Origin: Monosporascus cannonballus
Taxonomy: Eukaryota > Ascomycota > Sordariomycetes > Xylariales
Assembly: GCA_004154925.1 (NCBI GenBank)
Contig: QJNS01000045.1
Coordinates: 186,001-250,000, forward strand
Reading direction: 5' to 3'
Length of the DNA stretch: 64,000 bases
Part shown: piece after piece, positions 11,973-23,910 of the stretch
Position numbering within the stretch: the first letter of the stretch is position 1
Layout: the number at the start of each line of letters is the position of its first letter
Notes under the pieces: model-generated
Seen by the model: only the letters and a program-made list of their open reading frames with translations
The model's database searches: none
Told to the model about the DNA's origin: nothing
Program-made: the position numbers and the translations under genes

Positions 11973-12378
11973 TTATAATAACGTTAAAATATATCGAATT
12001 AAAATTTATATTTATTTTCAAAATTAAAGAATTATTAAAATGTTACGACCTGACAGGCTCCGGCCTCAGAAAATAATTAACAAGGATAACACGGACCACC
12101 TCCCGGGTCACGTAACGGGTACTTAATAAAAATCTGCTGAATACGAATAATCAGTATTAAGCAATTGCTTAGCAAGAATTCGCTAAACTTAATTAAGCAG
12201 AAATAAGTAGTAATACCAAGAATTAACATATATACGCTTATTATTTCCATAATCTAAATAGTATCAGCTTGTAATAAAATATCGTTACCTAAGGCACTCT
12301 TGGTATTACGAGACGTGACACGTTATCGTATCTATTGCTCAGTTTCCCACGATACTCCTGCTAACATAAACCCGTACG

Positions 12379-12799
12379 TGTTACGACCTGACAAGCCACG
12401 GCCTCCAGGAACGGTCGCAACGGAGAAGGCCAAGAAAACTATATAAATCAGGTCACGTAATGGATCACCAACTCACTGGTGGTGAGCCAGTAAGCCGGAT
12501 CACCAACTTACTGGTGGTAAGCCAGTGAGCCGGATCACTAACTTACTGGTGGTGAGCCAGTAAGCCGGATCACTAACTTACGGGTAATGATCCAGCTAAA
12601 GGAGAAAAATATATACGCTTATTAATTCCATAATTTAAATAGTTTCAGCTTGCAATAATATTTCGTTACCTAAAGCACCCTTAGCATTACGAGATATAAT
12701 ACGTTACTGTATTTATTGCTTAAATTTTTACGATATTCCTATTAACATAAACCCGTCGACTTAAGGTTTAATAATTAGTTAAACTGTTTAGCCGTTATA
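12379..12799 (+). repeat. 5' LTR of the gypsy element, with 35-bp tandem repeats
   Basis: The LTR begins TGTTACGACCTGACAAGCC and ends GCCGTTATA. It contains three consecutive 35-bp units at 12462-12496, 12497-12531 and 12532-12566 (GGATCACCAACTTACTGGTG...), plus a partial fourth to ~12593. Each unit is partly self-complementary (ACTTACTGG / CCAGTAAG). Confidence 0.9.
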
Positions 12800-12839
12800 C
12801 GTTACAAGTTTTTGTTTAGTAATACTGTCAAAATGTCGA

Positions 12840-14250
12840 CCAATATATAGGAAACCCCTATTTAGCAGCTTTAAGTTCGAATTCGGGAGCTGGAAAAAGA
12901 AGTCCGATAACTTAGGGCTACACCTACCTAACCCTTTTTCGTTCGCATAAAGCCGAAAAAACCAGAACCTTACGATAAAAAAGGCAACCTTCAGATTTTT
13001 CTGATTTAGGCACGAATTTATTTTCGTTTTTTAAATCTTAATAACCTAGCGGACATGGTCCTAATAATAGGAATATGCCTAACAGGAAATGCGGTTAATT
13101 AATTTAAGCCCATTATAAAAAACTTTTTGAAAATAAAAAAAACAAATAAAAAGGATTTTATTAACGAGATTTTTTTAACTTATACTAATTTCGAAAATAA
13201 AATACGCGATAATTTCGGCAATCCGGATAAAAAACGGTTAACGGCTTAATAACTTTTATAATTCCGACAGAAAAAACCTATATCCAAATATGCTATAACT
13301 TTCAAAAGTTTTACGGTTAAAGCAGAATAGGAAAACGACAAAACCGATGCCCTTATCGATATATTTTATAAAAGATTAAAAAACGATATAAAGAATGAAA
13401 TTATTCGGATTAAATAATTAATTACCTTAAACCGGTATATCGTAAAGGTAATCAAGATTAATAACCGATAGTTTGAAAAACGATAAGAAAAAAAAGGATA
13501 ATACATTTTACGTTCGGGATATAAGTCCAATTAGGGGAAAAAACGAAACGTACCCCTTACTTTTTATAGAACGGCGCCAGGATTTATGGAACTCGGCGTT
13601 ACCCATAGACAAAATTGGAACCAGATTAAATGCTTTAATTATAACAAAATGGGATATAAGGCCTATAAATATAAAAAGCCCAAAAAGTTACGATAGGATA
13701 ACTGGACCCCTATACCGGAGGAATAATCCAGGAATAACCAAGAAAACGATAATAAAGCTATTAACATAATCCAAGCCAAGTACGAATTAGGTTTACAGCA
13801 AAAAGTTCAATAAGGACCACCACGATAAGAAATTCGACAAAGGATACGAAAAGCCAAAAAGCTGGCTTAATAGGTATTACGAACACGACAAAAAGCGTTA
13901 TAAGGATAATTACGCAAATACCAGGATTGGACAGAAAAAATCTATCTCGGAACCCCCGATCGATACGGCAAAATGTATGCCATATATTGTCGACGACGAG
14001 AATATCCCGATTACGAAGAATAAAAGCAATATATTTACGTACGAATTACCCGTATATATTATAAGGAATTCGATTTTCCAAACCGTATCGGGTATAACAA
14101 AAATAACGAATAATAGTATTAACAACTTCGAACCATAGCCCTAAAAGATATCCAACAGCTGGCCGAAACAGAAAATTAGCTTAAAAGAAAATAATGCCCG
14201 TAAAAAAACCTTTTTTGTTATTATAAATAATGTAATTACTAAACGGAAAA
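12840..14250 (+). pseudogene. Gypsy gag remnant
   Basis: This lies in the gag position between the 5' LTR and the protease-like segment. An open piece at 13473-13769 is rich in Lys, Asn, Tyr and Ile, as expected of a RIP-shifted coding region, and the flanking parts are full of stops. Assignment rests on position and on colinearity with the minus-strand copy (about 21500-23500). Confidence 0.6.
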
Positions 14251-14689
14251 AAGTTAATCCAGCGTACGATAAAAAAGTATTGTTAGAAAATTATTACGGA
14301 CCTTTACGAAAAAAAGGCCATTAAGGAAAAAATACGTTAATTTACAAAAGATTTTTAGAACGATAGCCAAAATAATATATAATGGGATATAATCGCAAAC
14401 ATAAAACAATAATTTATTCGATAAGGAAAGAAATTATAATAAAATTAAAAGGAATTAATATGGCTTAAAGGAATAGTACGCCGACAATAACGATAAATAT
14501 AATAACTTAACGCGTTGTACATAAAAATATAAATAAGGTTCAATAAATTCGAATAAAAATTAAAAAAAAAAGGTTACCTATAAAAAATCGTAAGATAACG
14601 AAATTTGGAAAAATTAAAAAAAACTCCTAAAAAAAGCTTTAAACGCGATAATAAAAAATGTTAATAACTTTATTACCTTAGAAATACGA

Positions 14690-15010
14690 ATCGGAACGTA
14701 TTAATATACTGTAATAGTAAATTACGAAACTTTGGGTGGAAATTATATTGTACTAGATATGATTAATAAGCTTAAATTATTATGGAAATATAAATTGGAA
14801 CCTTATATAATAACGAATACCGAAGGTTAAGAATTCCTTTACGATAACGGAAAAGTTATACGCAAAATTAATTATTTCGAGATTTTTGTTAAAGAACGAT
14901 ATTAAACGGTTAATTTCGATATCGTTCTATTTAGGAATTACGATATGATCTTAGGATTACTATAAATACGTTAGTACGGAATTTTGATTAACGGCGGAAC
15001 TGGCTAAGTA
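14690..15010 (+). pseudogene. Gypsy aspartic protease remnant
   Basis: In one frame the translation reads VLDMINKLKLLWKYKLEPY, then NGKVIRKINYFEIFVKERY and FDIVLFRNYDMILGLL, the usual end of a retroviral-like protease domain in fungal gypsy Pol (final D.ILG(L/M) motif). The same block is recognisable on the minus strand at 21240-21475, confirming it as an element domain. Confidence 0.7.
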
Positions 15011-15265
15011 AAGTTTATTTTACTCCTTGTTAATAAATAAAAAAAGCAAAAATTAAGATCTTAATATTCGATCGATGATAACGACGAATATAGGTATAAG
15101 GATACGATAGATATTTTACTACCCAAAGGAATAAGATATAAAAAAGAAAACGGGTATCAGAGAAAAATACGACGTATCGTTATTATTATTAAAGCGAAAT
15201 TAAAGTAACTGAATGACGATCTAGAAAAACAACAGCCCAAGGAGTTAGAAGATTTGACTAATATG

Positions 15266-15690
15266 TGTAACGAACCTGTCATACATCCACCTGGAGATAT
15301 GAGCAGTATCCGAAATGGGGTCTTGATTTGCAGGTAACAATAGGGCGAGGAATGATTCACTAGGGGTCTGTTCGTTAAAGAGATTTAAAGACTTTTCTCT
15401 CAACTAGAGAACGGTACCGTTGCCTCTGGATTGAGAGCTTAGATTGATAGCTAAGGAGCGAAACTAAGTAGGTGCTATTTACATGAGAGACCGATTCATT
15501 ATATATCTTAATTCCTCAAGTGAGTGTGTCGTGGATCTGTTGGATCTGTGTGATCCGGTCCAGATCACCCAGATCACTTAGATCACCTTCAAGGGGCCAA
15601 GATTCCCTTGGCCGGTGTTTAGCCGAGGCGACCTCGCGCTAGGCCTCAAAAGTAGGTCCTCCCAAGACAAGAACCCTTGTTCTTGTAACA
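15266..15690 (+). mobile_element. Solo LTR inserted in gypsy pol, TSD ATATG
   Basis: This 425-bp insert begins TGTAACGAACCTGTCA and ends GTTCTTGTAACA, with ATATG duplicated at 15261-15265 and 15691-15695. Composition is near normal and it shows little RIP decay, unlike the surrounding element. It contains repeated AGATCAC motifs. A fragment of the same LTR family lies at 34641-34752 (CGCTAGGCC, AAGACAGGAACCC, TGTAACA end). No internal coding region remains, so it is a solo LTR from an unrelated family. Confidence 0.9.
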
Positions 15691-15859
15691 ATATGCCACC
15701 ATAATATTACAGATATAAGCAGTTTTTTAAAAAGAAGTTCGATACGAAGTTATTAGAATATAGCGAATGGGACCATGAGATAATTTTTAAAAAAGGATTT
15801 TCGACAAAGTTTTATTTTATTTATAATTTTAATAAAAATAAATTACGTATTTTTAAAGA

Positions 15860-17010
15860 ATACCTGAAAGATCGGTTATAAAAAAGATGAATTCGACCTT
15901 CGAAGTTACCAGCAGGATACCCGATGTTTTTCGTACCTAAGAAAAATAAGAAATTACGATTTATGGTTAATTATCGATAATTGAACGACGTTATTGTTAA
16001 GAATCGAATATTATTACTTTTAATTACGGAAATAAAAGATTGATTTTACGAAGCCAAATGGTTTATAGTATTCGATTTCAGAAATGGATATAACCTTATC
16101 AGGATTAAAAAAGGATACGAATAAAAAATAGCTTTTAGGATGAAATACGGATTATTTAAGTATTTGGTTATATTAATGGGACTTACGAACGTACTATTAA
16201 CCTTTCAGCGAATAATTAATTATATGCTACGAAAATACCTCGATGTTTTCGTCGTTTGCTATTTCGACGATATTCTTATTTTTTCGGAAACAGAAAAGGC
16301 ATACGTAGGATACGTTTATAAAGTTCTTTAAGCTTTATAGGACGTAAGGTTATTTGTTAACGTAAAAAAAATTAGTTCTATATATAAGAAATAAAATATC
16401 TAGGATATATTATCACCCTAGAACATATCAGGATAAATCTTAAGAAGATCGCTGCAATCATAAAATAGCAAACGCCAAATACGGTCAAGGAAATACAGGT
16501 ATTTTTTGAATTCGCCAATTACTATAGGAAGTTTATTCGAAACTTTAATAGGATAGCTATACCCTTAATTAATTTTATAAAAAAAGAAAAAGAATTTAAA
16601 TAAACGCCAAATACAGAAAAAGCATTTTAAGATATTAAGGATATAATTACCAGCAAACCAATATTAATTATGTACGATTTAAATCGTCCCGTTAAGCTAG
16701 AAACCGATATTTCGGATTACGCGTTAGGTATAATAATTGGATAACGAAATAATTAAGGCAAATTGTACCTTATTGCATTCTTTTCGTACAATTTAAAAAA
16801 AGCCGAATTTAATTACGATATTCCAGATAAGGAATTTATGGCTATTATTATGGCATTTCGAAAGTTTAGGTATTTTTTAAAGGGAAGCTTATACTAGGTT
16901 AAAGTTTATACGGATTATTAAAATCTTACCCGATTTATTACGACCAGGGAGTTTATAGGACGATAACTTCGTTACGCGGAGGAATTGGCGAACTTCGACT
17001 TCGTTATTAT
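15860..17010 (+). pseudogene. Gypsy reverse transcriptase and RNase H remnant
   Basis: From ~15888 one frame reads IRPSKLPAGYPMFFVPKK, LRFMVNYR and LNDVIVKNR, then an FDFRNGYNLIRI block, FRMKYGLFKYLVILMGL, and the catalytic YFDDILIFS at 16259-16285. RNase H follows at about 16695 (LETDISDYALG, then EFMAIIMAFRKFRYFLKG). An open piece survives at 16140-16331. TAA/TAG codons sit where the family has Gln or Trp, typical of RIP. The polymerase motif FDD itself is still readable, although the protein is dead. Confidence 0.9.
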
Positions 17011-17099
17011 CTATAAAAAAGGATTAAAAAACGGCAGAATAAATATTTTAAGCAGGCGATTAAACCTTAAAGAAAAATTGGTTAAAATTAGCTATATAA

Positions 17100-18510
17100 T
17101 TTTTGATATTATTATAAAAAAATATTTACGTTTACGATAAATTACGATAATTCGGGCAGTACTTTGCGATATATATTAAAAAATTTAATAACATAACGAC
17201 GGTTTCCCAGAAAATTAAAGAACGAACAAAATGCAAATTCCAGAAAAATATTAAAAAGATTTAATACGAAAAATATACGAACATTAATTACATAGATATC
17301 TAGGGATTTACAAAACCCTAGAACGATTTTAACGCATATATTCCTTTTTTAAAATGAAATTAACGGTACAGAAAATTATACGGCAATGCGATATTTACGT
17401 TAAAGCAAAAATTCGACGATATAAGCCATACGGAAAACTATAGCTATTATTAGTTGTAAAATGACCATAATATTTAGTTATATTTGATTTTATTATTAAA
17501 TTTCTTATGTTAAAAATTCCAGTTATAGAAATATATTATAATAGCATTTTCGTAATCGTCGACCGATTTACAAAATCTTCCTATTTCCTATTATATCATA
17601 AGGATATAAACGCCGAATAACTGGTATACATTTTTTTAGAAATATTTTTAACATATACGGATTACTAATAGAAATTATTTTAAATAAAAAATCGATATTC
17701 GTATTTAAGTTTTGGCAAGGCCTAATAATATAGATCGGCCTAAACCATAAGTTATTTAATACATTTAAACCTTAAACGGATGGATAAATAAAACGAATAA
17801 ATTAAACCTTAAAAATTTACTTACGATATTACATTAATTATAAATAAAATAATTAGGTTAAAATATTACTAATTATTTAATTTGTTTATAATACCAGTTA
17901 TTACGAAAGCATTAAAACAATATTAGCGAACGTAAATTTTGGTTTTACCTTAAAGGTTTATAAAAATGCGTAATAATGGTCCAATTAATATCAAAATAAT
18001 TTTTACGTTAAAATAATTACGATAATTGCATTAAGAAATAAAAATAAAACTGGAATTCGTACGATATCAAATAAGTAAATATTATAACCAAAAAAGGTTA
18101 AAAGGATTAACTTTCGAAAAAGGGAAAATAGTTTTCTTCGTTACAAAAAATATTTAAATAAAACGACCTAGCAAAAAATTCGATTTTAAATATATTAATT
18201 TATATAAAATCGCCAAGATAATCTCAGAAAATAATTATTAATTAGAATTTTTATCAAAAATAAAACTTTATTTAATTTTTTATATTTCCTTATTTAAATT
18301 AATAACAGATATAATCAAAGTATATACGGTATAAAACGATATGAAAGTAAAAAATGAATAAACGTATAAAGTGGAAAAAATTTTCGATATGCGGAAATAA
18401 AACGGACTTACCTAGTACTTAATTAAGTAAAAAAAATACCCGGATTCCGAAAATATCTGGGAACTTGCCAAAAATCTTATTGGCGCCCAGCGTTTATTAA
18501 AGAATTTTTA
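17100..18510 (+). pseudogene. Gypsy integrase with C-terminal chromodomain remnant
   Basis: Decayed integrase occupies ~17100-18300. Its C-terminal module is readable at 18173-18215 (KFDFKYINLYKIAKII) and continues to FYISLFKL. A chromodomain follows at ~18352-18500 (YKVEKIFDMRK ... YPDSENIWELAKNLIGAQRLL). Chromodomains on fungal gypsy integrases are known to direct insertion into heterochromatin, which fits this repeat cluster. Several stops are present. Confidence 0.85.
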
Positions 18511-18559
18511 TTAGTAACGACGAAACCACCCGAAATAATGGTATCCTAGTTTACGAGAT

Positions 18560-19060
18560 CTACGGAGGGAAACCTTTGGTCTACCGCATTCCAATTAATA
18601 ACGTCCACCCCTTTTAAGGCCTGAATCTCGATTATGGATTCCGATTCCAATTATGTAAAGTCGTTAAAATTATCCAAAAATTAAAGAGTACGATTAATAA
18701 GTTTCGTATCTTAAGATTAATGGTATTAACATTAATAACGTATGCGAAAAAAACGTATAAAAATTTCGGATAAAGATTTTTCGGCCGCTAGCTTTTTTTT
18801 TTAATTTTTTCGATTTCGCGATATGGCGGTTAATTATAGAAACAGGGATTTTTATCCCGTTATATGAACGACCCCGACGGACATATTCCTTATAACGAAA
18901 AACCTTATCCATTATTTGGCAATTAAGCTGCCGAACAAAACAGAAAAAATAAGGCATTACGTCAAAACTTTCGAATTTAATTAAATTAGCCAAGGCAAGT
19001 CGTTATTCGAATTTGCGAAAACGACGTTTGGATATACCGGAAAACATATTAAAGGTATGT
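18560..19060 (-). pseudogene. Antisense reading frame with Cys-cluster-like motif in gypsy 3' region
   Basis: Between the chromodomain and the 3' LTR the minus strand has an open frame (best part 18694-18993, 99 residues). It contains FRYKEYVRRGRSYNGIKIP followed by INRHIAKSKKLKK. The same frame is readable in the minus-strand relative (plus strand ~20289-20540: CIREGYLYNGIKVPV, INRYIAKSKKLKK) and in a third copy (minus strand ~36460-36660: CYKEYMRRGWLCNKIAV, IAKIRRLKEKK). Positions that are Tyr or Asn in one copy are Cys or Asp-like elsewhere, as RIP would cause. I infer an ancestral CxxC.RRG..CDG-type protein, a motif I associate with fungal hypothetical proteins. Function is unknown. Confidence 0.55.
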
Positions 19061-19120
19061 AGAAAAAACTTACCAGGAAAAAGAAATCTTAAGGGCAAGA
19101 TTTTGGGAAAAAGGAGATCG

Positions 19121-19541
19121 TATTACGATCTAACAAGTTACGGCCTCCAGGAACGGTCGTAACGGAAAAAGCCAAGAAAATTATGTAAATTAAATTACGT
19201 AATAAATTACCAACTTACTGATAATGAGCCAGTAAACCGGATTACTAACTTACTGATGGTAAACCAATAAGCCGGATTACTAATTTACTAGTGATAAGCC
19301 AGTAAGCCGGATCATTAACTTACGGGTAATAATCCAGCTAAAAAAGAAGGATATATACGCTTATTAATTCCATAATTTAAATAACTTCAATTTGTAATAA
19401 CATTTTGTTACCCAAAGTACCCTTGGTATTACGAAACGTAATACGTTACTATATTTATTGCTTAGATTCCCACGATACTCCTATTAACATAAACCCGTCG
19501 ACTTAAGGTTTAATAGTTGGTTAAACCGCCTAGCCGTCACA
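19121..19541 (+). repeat. 3' LTR of the gypsy element
   Basis: It is equal in length to the 5' LTR (421 bp) and colinear with it throughout. It begins TATTACGATC (RIP-altered from TGTTACGACC) and ends GCCGTCACA. The 35-bp units are present but heavily transitioned. Confidence 0.9.
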
Positions 19542-19757
19542 GTACGACTAAGGTTTAATAGTTAGTTAAACCCCCTAGCCGTTACATAAAAATATTAATT
19601 TACGTATTTATTTAAGTAATAATTATTGCGTTTTGAAATTTAAACAAAATTACTTACGAAATATTTAATTTATTTAAATTACCTAATATATTATATTATA
19701 TAAATTAAATAATTATACGCTTGAAAAAAGGTTATTAGCAAAAGTTTTAAGCATAGT

Positions 19758-22700
19758 TGTAACGGCTAAACGGTTTAACCAACTATTAAACCTTAGTCGT
19801 ACGAATTTATATTAGCAGAAATATCATAAAACTTTATAGCAATAAAATAACTTAGTTACGTTTCTTAATACTAAGATACAAAAATCGTATTACAAATAAT
19901 TAATATTAATAAGTATTATAAGTTAAAACTATTTAAATTATGGAAATAATAAACGTATATATTTTGATCTGGTTTATTAAATTACTACTAATAAATTAGT
20001 AATCCGGTTTATTGGCTTATTACCAGTAAATTGATGATCCAGCTTATTGGCTTACTACTAGTAAGTTAGTAATTTATTACGTAACCTGCCCCACCGCGTA
20101 CTTATGGTTGGGTCCTGATAAATCATATTTGGAGACCGTGGCTTATTGAGTTATGATACGATCTTCCTCTTTTATAAATTTTGCTCTTGAGATTTTTTTG
20201 TTTTTTTTGGGTAAACTTTTTGCATCTATTTAACATGTTTTCCGGTATCTCTAAAGGTCGTTTTTGCAAATCCAAATAATAACTTGCCTTAGCTAATTTA
20301 ATTAAACTTAAAGGTTTTAACGTAATACCTTATTTTTTCTGTTTTGCCCGGCAGCTTAATTATCAAATAATAAACGGGGTTTTTCATTATAAAAAATGTA
20401 TTCGTGAAGGTTATTTATATAACGGAATAAAAGTTCCCGTTTTTATAATTAATCGTTATATCGCAAAATCGAAAAAATTAAAAAAGGAAAAGTTAATGGT
20501 CGAAAAATCTTTGTCCGAAACTTTTGCGCGTTTTTCCTGTATATGTCGTTAACGTTAATACTATCAATCCTAAGGTACGAAATTTGTTAATTATGCTTTT
20601 TAATCTTTAGATAATTTTAACCACTTTGTATAATTGGAGTTAAAGTTTGTAATCGAAGTACAGGCTTTAGATAGGGTGGATATTATTAATTAGAATGCGG
20701 TAAATCAAGGGTTTTTTTTGGATCTTATGGACTGGAATACCATTATTTCGAGTAATTCCGTTATTGCTGGTAAAAGGTTTTTAATAGGCGCTGGGCGCTA
20801 ATAAGATTCTTGGTAAGTTCCTAGATATTTTCAAAATTCGGGTACTCTTTCCACTTAATTAGGTACTAGGTAAATCCGTTTTATTTTCGTATATTGAGGA
20901 TATTTTCTGCCTTATATATTTATTCGTTTTCCACTTTTATATCGTTTTGTACCGTATGTATCTTAATTATATCTATTATTAGTTCGAATAAAAAAAACGT
21001 AAAAAATTAAATAGAATTTAACTTTTGGTGGAAATTTTAATTAGTAATTAGTTTTTGAAATTTTTTAAATAATTTTATATAAACCGATATACTTAAAATC
21101 GATTTTTTAGCTCGGTTACTTCGTTTAAATATTTTTTATGACGAGGAAAACTATTTCCCCTTTTTCGAAAATTAATCCTTTTCATTTTTTAGATTATAAT
21201 ATTTATTTATTTAATTTCGTGTAAATTATAGTTTCGTTTTAATTTTTTAATGTAAATATCGAAATTAATTATTTAATATCGTTCTTAGACAAAAATCTCG
21301 AAGTAATTAATTTTGCGTATAATTTTTTCATTATCGTAAGCGAATTCTTAACTTTTCGTATTCGTTATTGTATAAGGTTTTAACTTATATCTTTATAGTA
21401 ATTTAAGCTTATTAACCATATCTAGTATAATATAATTCTCGCCTAAAGCTTTGCAGTCCATTATTGCGATATATTAATACGTTTTAATTCGTATATCCAA
21501 AATAATAAGGTTATTAACGGCTTTTATCGTCGCATTTAAAGCTCTTTTTAGGAGTTCTTTTCAATTTTTTTGGGTTTCGTTATTTTGCGACTTTTTTACA
21601 AGTAACTTTTTTTTAATTTTTGTTCGAATTTATCAAGCTTTATTTATATTTTTATATTTAACGCGTTTAGCTGTTGTATTTGTCGTTATTGGCAACGTAT
21701 TTTTCTTTCGAATCGTATTAATTATTTTTGATTTTGTTAATAATTTTTTTATTATGTAAATTATTTTCTTATATTTGGGATTATATCCTATTATACGTTA
21801 TTTTAATTGTCGTTTTAAAGATTTTTTGTAAATTAACGTATTTTTTCCTTAATGGCTTTCCTTTTATAAAGATTTCTGGTAAATGTTAACCGAAAATGGA
21901 AATTTGTAATAACTTTCTGGCAATATTTCTTTGTTTTGCGCTGGATTAATTCTTTTTCCATTTAGTAGTTATATTATTAATAGTGATAAAAAGGGTTTTC
22001 CTGCATGCATTATTTCTTTTCGGGCCAGCTTTTTGTTTCGACTAATTATTAAATATCTTTTAGGGTTATAAATCGAAAATATCGATATTATTATTTATTA
22101 TTTTTGTTATTTCCGACACGGTTTAGAAAATCAAGTCTTTTATAATATATACGAGTAATTTATCCGTAAATACATTATTTTTATTTCTTATAATTGGGAT
22201 ATTTTCGTCGTCGACAATATATAATCTGTATTTTGCCGTATCGGTCAAAGATTCCGGAACAGATTTTTTTGTTTAGTTTTGATATTCGCGTAATTATCCT
22301 TATAATATTTCTTATTATGTTCGCGATATTTATTAAGCTAACTTTTTAGCTTTTCGTATTTCTTATTGGATTTCTCGTTATGGGGAACCTGGTATGTATT
22401 TAGGCTGAATTATATTAATGGATTTGCTTCCGTCTTTTTGATTCTTTTTAGATTATCCTTTAAGTACAGGTTTTCTATTATCTTAACGAGGTTTTTTAAA
22501 TGCCTTATATTATGTTACCTTGTATCCTATTTTGTTATAATTATAGCATTTTGTCTGGCTTTAATCCTTTTTGTAAATAACTTTTAGTTCTATGAGTTCT
22601 GGTTCCGTACCGTAAAAAGTGTTATTGCGTCGAAAAACGTTGATATTAGCTGTATATCGAGGTTTGTTATTATTTTTTCTTTTAATGCTTTTAATACGTT

Positions 22701-23908
22701 ATGGGTATTGTCGATCGTTAATCTTAATTGCTATAACAATATAATCCGATAAATAATTAAGTCGATTAAGCTTAAAAAGGTTTTTTTGTATTTTTTAAGC
22801 CGTCGAAAAATTTAATTATTAATATTTTTTACTTATAATTTAATTTAGCGGTTAATTAAATTAATATATTATTATAATTAAATGCTAATTCTTTTTACCG
22901 TAATTATGAGATTTATATTTCGACTTTTTAATTTTTATTTATTATTTTAAAGATTTTTATTAATATTTATTCGAATTATTCGTAATTATTATATATTCGT
23001 ATTATTTCCGAATTTCGTATATCGATTAATAAAATAATATCTTTTTTATAACGGATTTAAATTAAATAATTATATTTCTAGTAAATTATCCGATTACGAA
23101 TTTTATTTATACAATAAGCATAATAAGTTAAATAGGAAAATATTCGAAATATATTCGGTATTAAGTTACAAATAATTATAATTTAATCGATATTCCGTTA
23201 AAAAGTTCTAATTTAAAAAATTTAAAAATTTTCTTTCATTTCTTAATAATATTTAATTAAATAATTTGATTTATTCGAAAAGTTTTTCCGGTTTCGGGAG
23301 TTTTCCTTCTTTTCTTTAAGTTTCTTATAAACGGCTTAAAAGGATGTCGTAAAATTATTATTATCTTTTTTAAGCTAGATAATGCGTTCGTTTATAGCAT
23401 CTAGGCGTCGAAAAACTTCTTTGCGAAAAAGGCGAGGTTTTTTTTCCTTCTCGGATTTTATCCTAATATCCGAATAATTAAAAATTTAGTAAATAGGTTG
23501 TTCGAGTTATTTGTTAGTAAATATAACGTCGGCGATATTGCTCAAAGTGTAATAATATTATTAAATAAAAGCTTATAACGTATAACGATTAAACGGTTTA
23601 ACCAATTATTAAACCTTAATCGTACGAATTTATATTAACAAAAATATCGTAAAACTTTATAATAATAAAATAATCTAATTATATTTTCTAATATCAAAAT
23701 ATAAAAGTTATATTATAAACGATTATTGTTAATAAATATTAAAAATTAAAATTATTTAAATTATAAAAATAATAAGCGTATATATTTTGATTTAATTTAC
23801 TAAATTACTATCAGGAAGTTGGTGATCCGGCTCACTGGCTTACCACCAGTAAGTTAGTGATCCATCACGTGACCTGCCCCACCGCGCACTTGTGGTTGGG
23901 TTCTGACA
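19758..23908 (-). mobile_element. Internally deleted gypsy derivative (lacks RT, RNase H and integrase core)
   Basis: A minus-strand relative of the element above. Its 3' LTR is at 19758-20158 and its 5' LTR at 23581-23908, shortened at the right by the adjoining inverted-repeat element. Reading on the minus strand from the gag side, the protease block (21475 down to ~21240, matching 14685-14922) is followed at once by sequence matching 18010 onward (integrase C-terminus, chromodomain, antisense-ORF region). About 3.1 kb of pol is missing relative to 12379-19541. No target duplication is found, probably because the right end is lost. Heavily RIP-mutated. Confidence 0.8.
22366..23530 (-). pseudogene. 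Gag region of the deleted gypsy derivative
   Basis: This occupies the gag position between the 5' LTR (23581) and the protease block (21475) on the minus strand. It is full of stops and is assigned by position and colinearity only. A plus-strand open stretch at 22366-22587 is an AT-driven shadow. Confidence 0.4.
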
Positions 23909-23910
23909 GA

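Larger units (their letters stand above)
12379..19541 (+). mobile_element. Full-length RIP-decayed Ty3/gypsy chromovirus-type element with TSD GTACG
   Basis: Two 421-bp LTRs (12379-12799 and 19121-19541) flank about 6.3 kb of internal sequence, and GTACG is duplicated at 12374-12378 and 19542-19546. A polypurine tract (GGGAAAAAGGAGA, ~19105) sits just before the 3' LTR. Decayed gag, protease, reverse transcriptase, RNase H, integrase and a chromodomain occur in gypsy order on the plus strand. A foreign 425-bp LTR is inserted at 15266-15690. Stops throughout, with C/T and G/A differences between the LTRs, mark RIP. The 3' LTR is more mutated than the 5' one. Confidence 0.9.
12036..19591 (+). 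mobile_element. Interrupted solo LTR with 5-bp TSD TAAAA
   Basis: An LTR beginning TGTTACGACCTGACAGG at 12041 stops at 12378 and resumes at 19547-19586 (ACTAAGGTTTAATAG...GCCGTTACA). It is flanked by TAAAA at 12036-12040 and again at 19587-19591. The two parts total 378 bp and are separated by a complete gypsy element. The outer LTR is therefore the older insertion. Its parent element is related to, but distinct from, the inner one. Confidence 0.85.
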
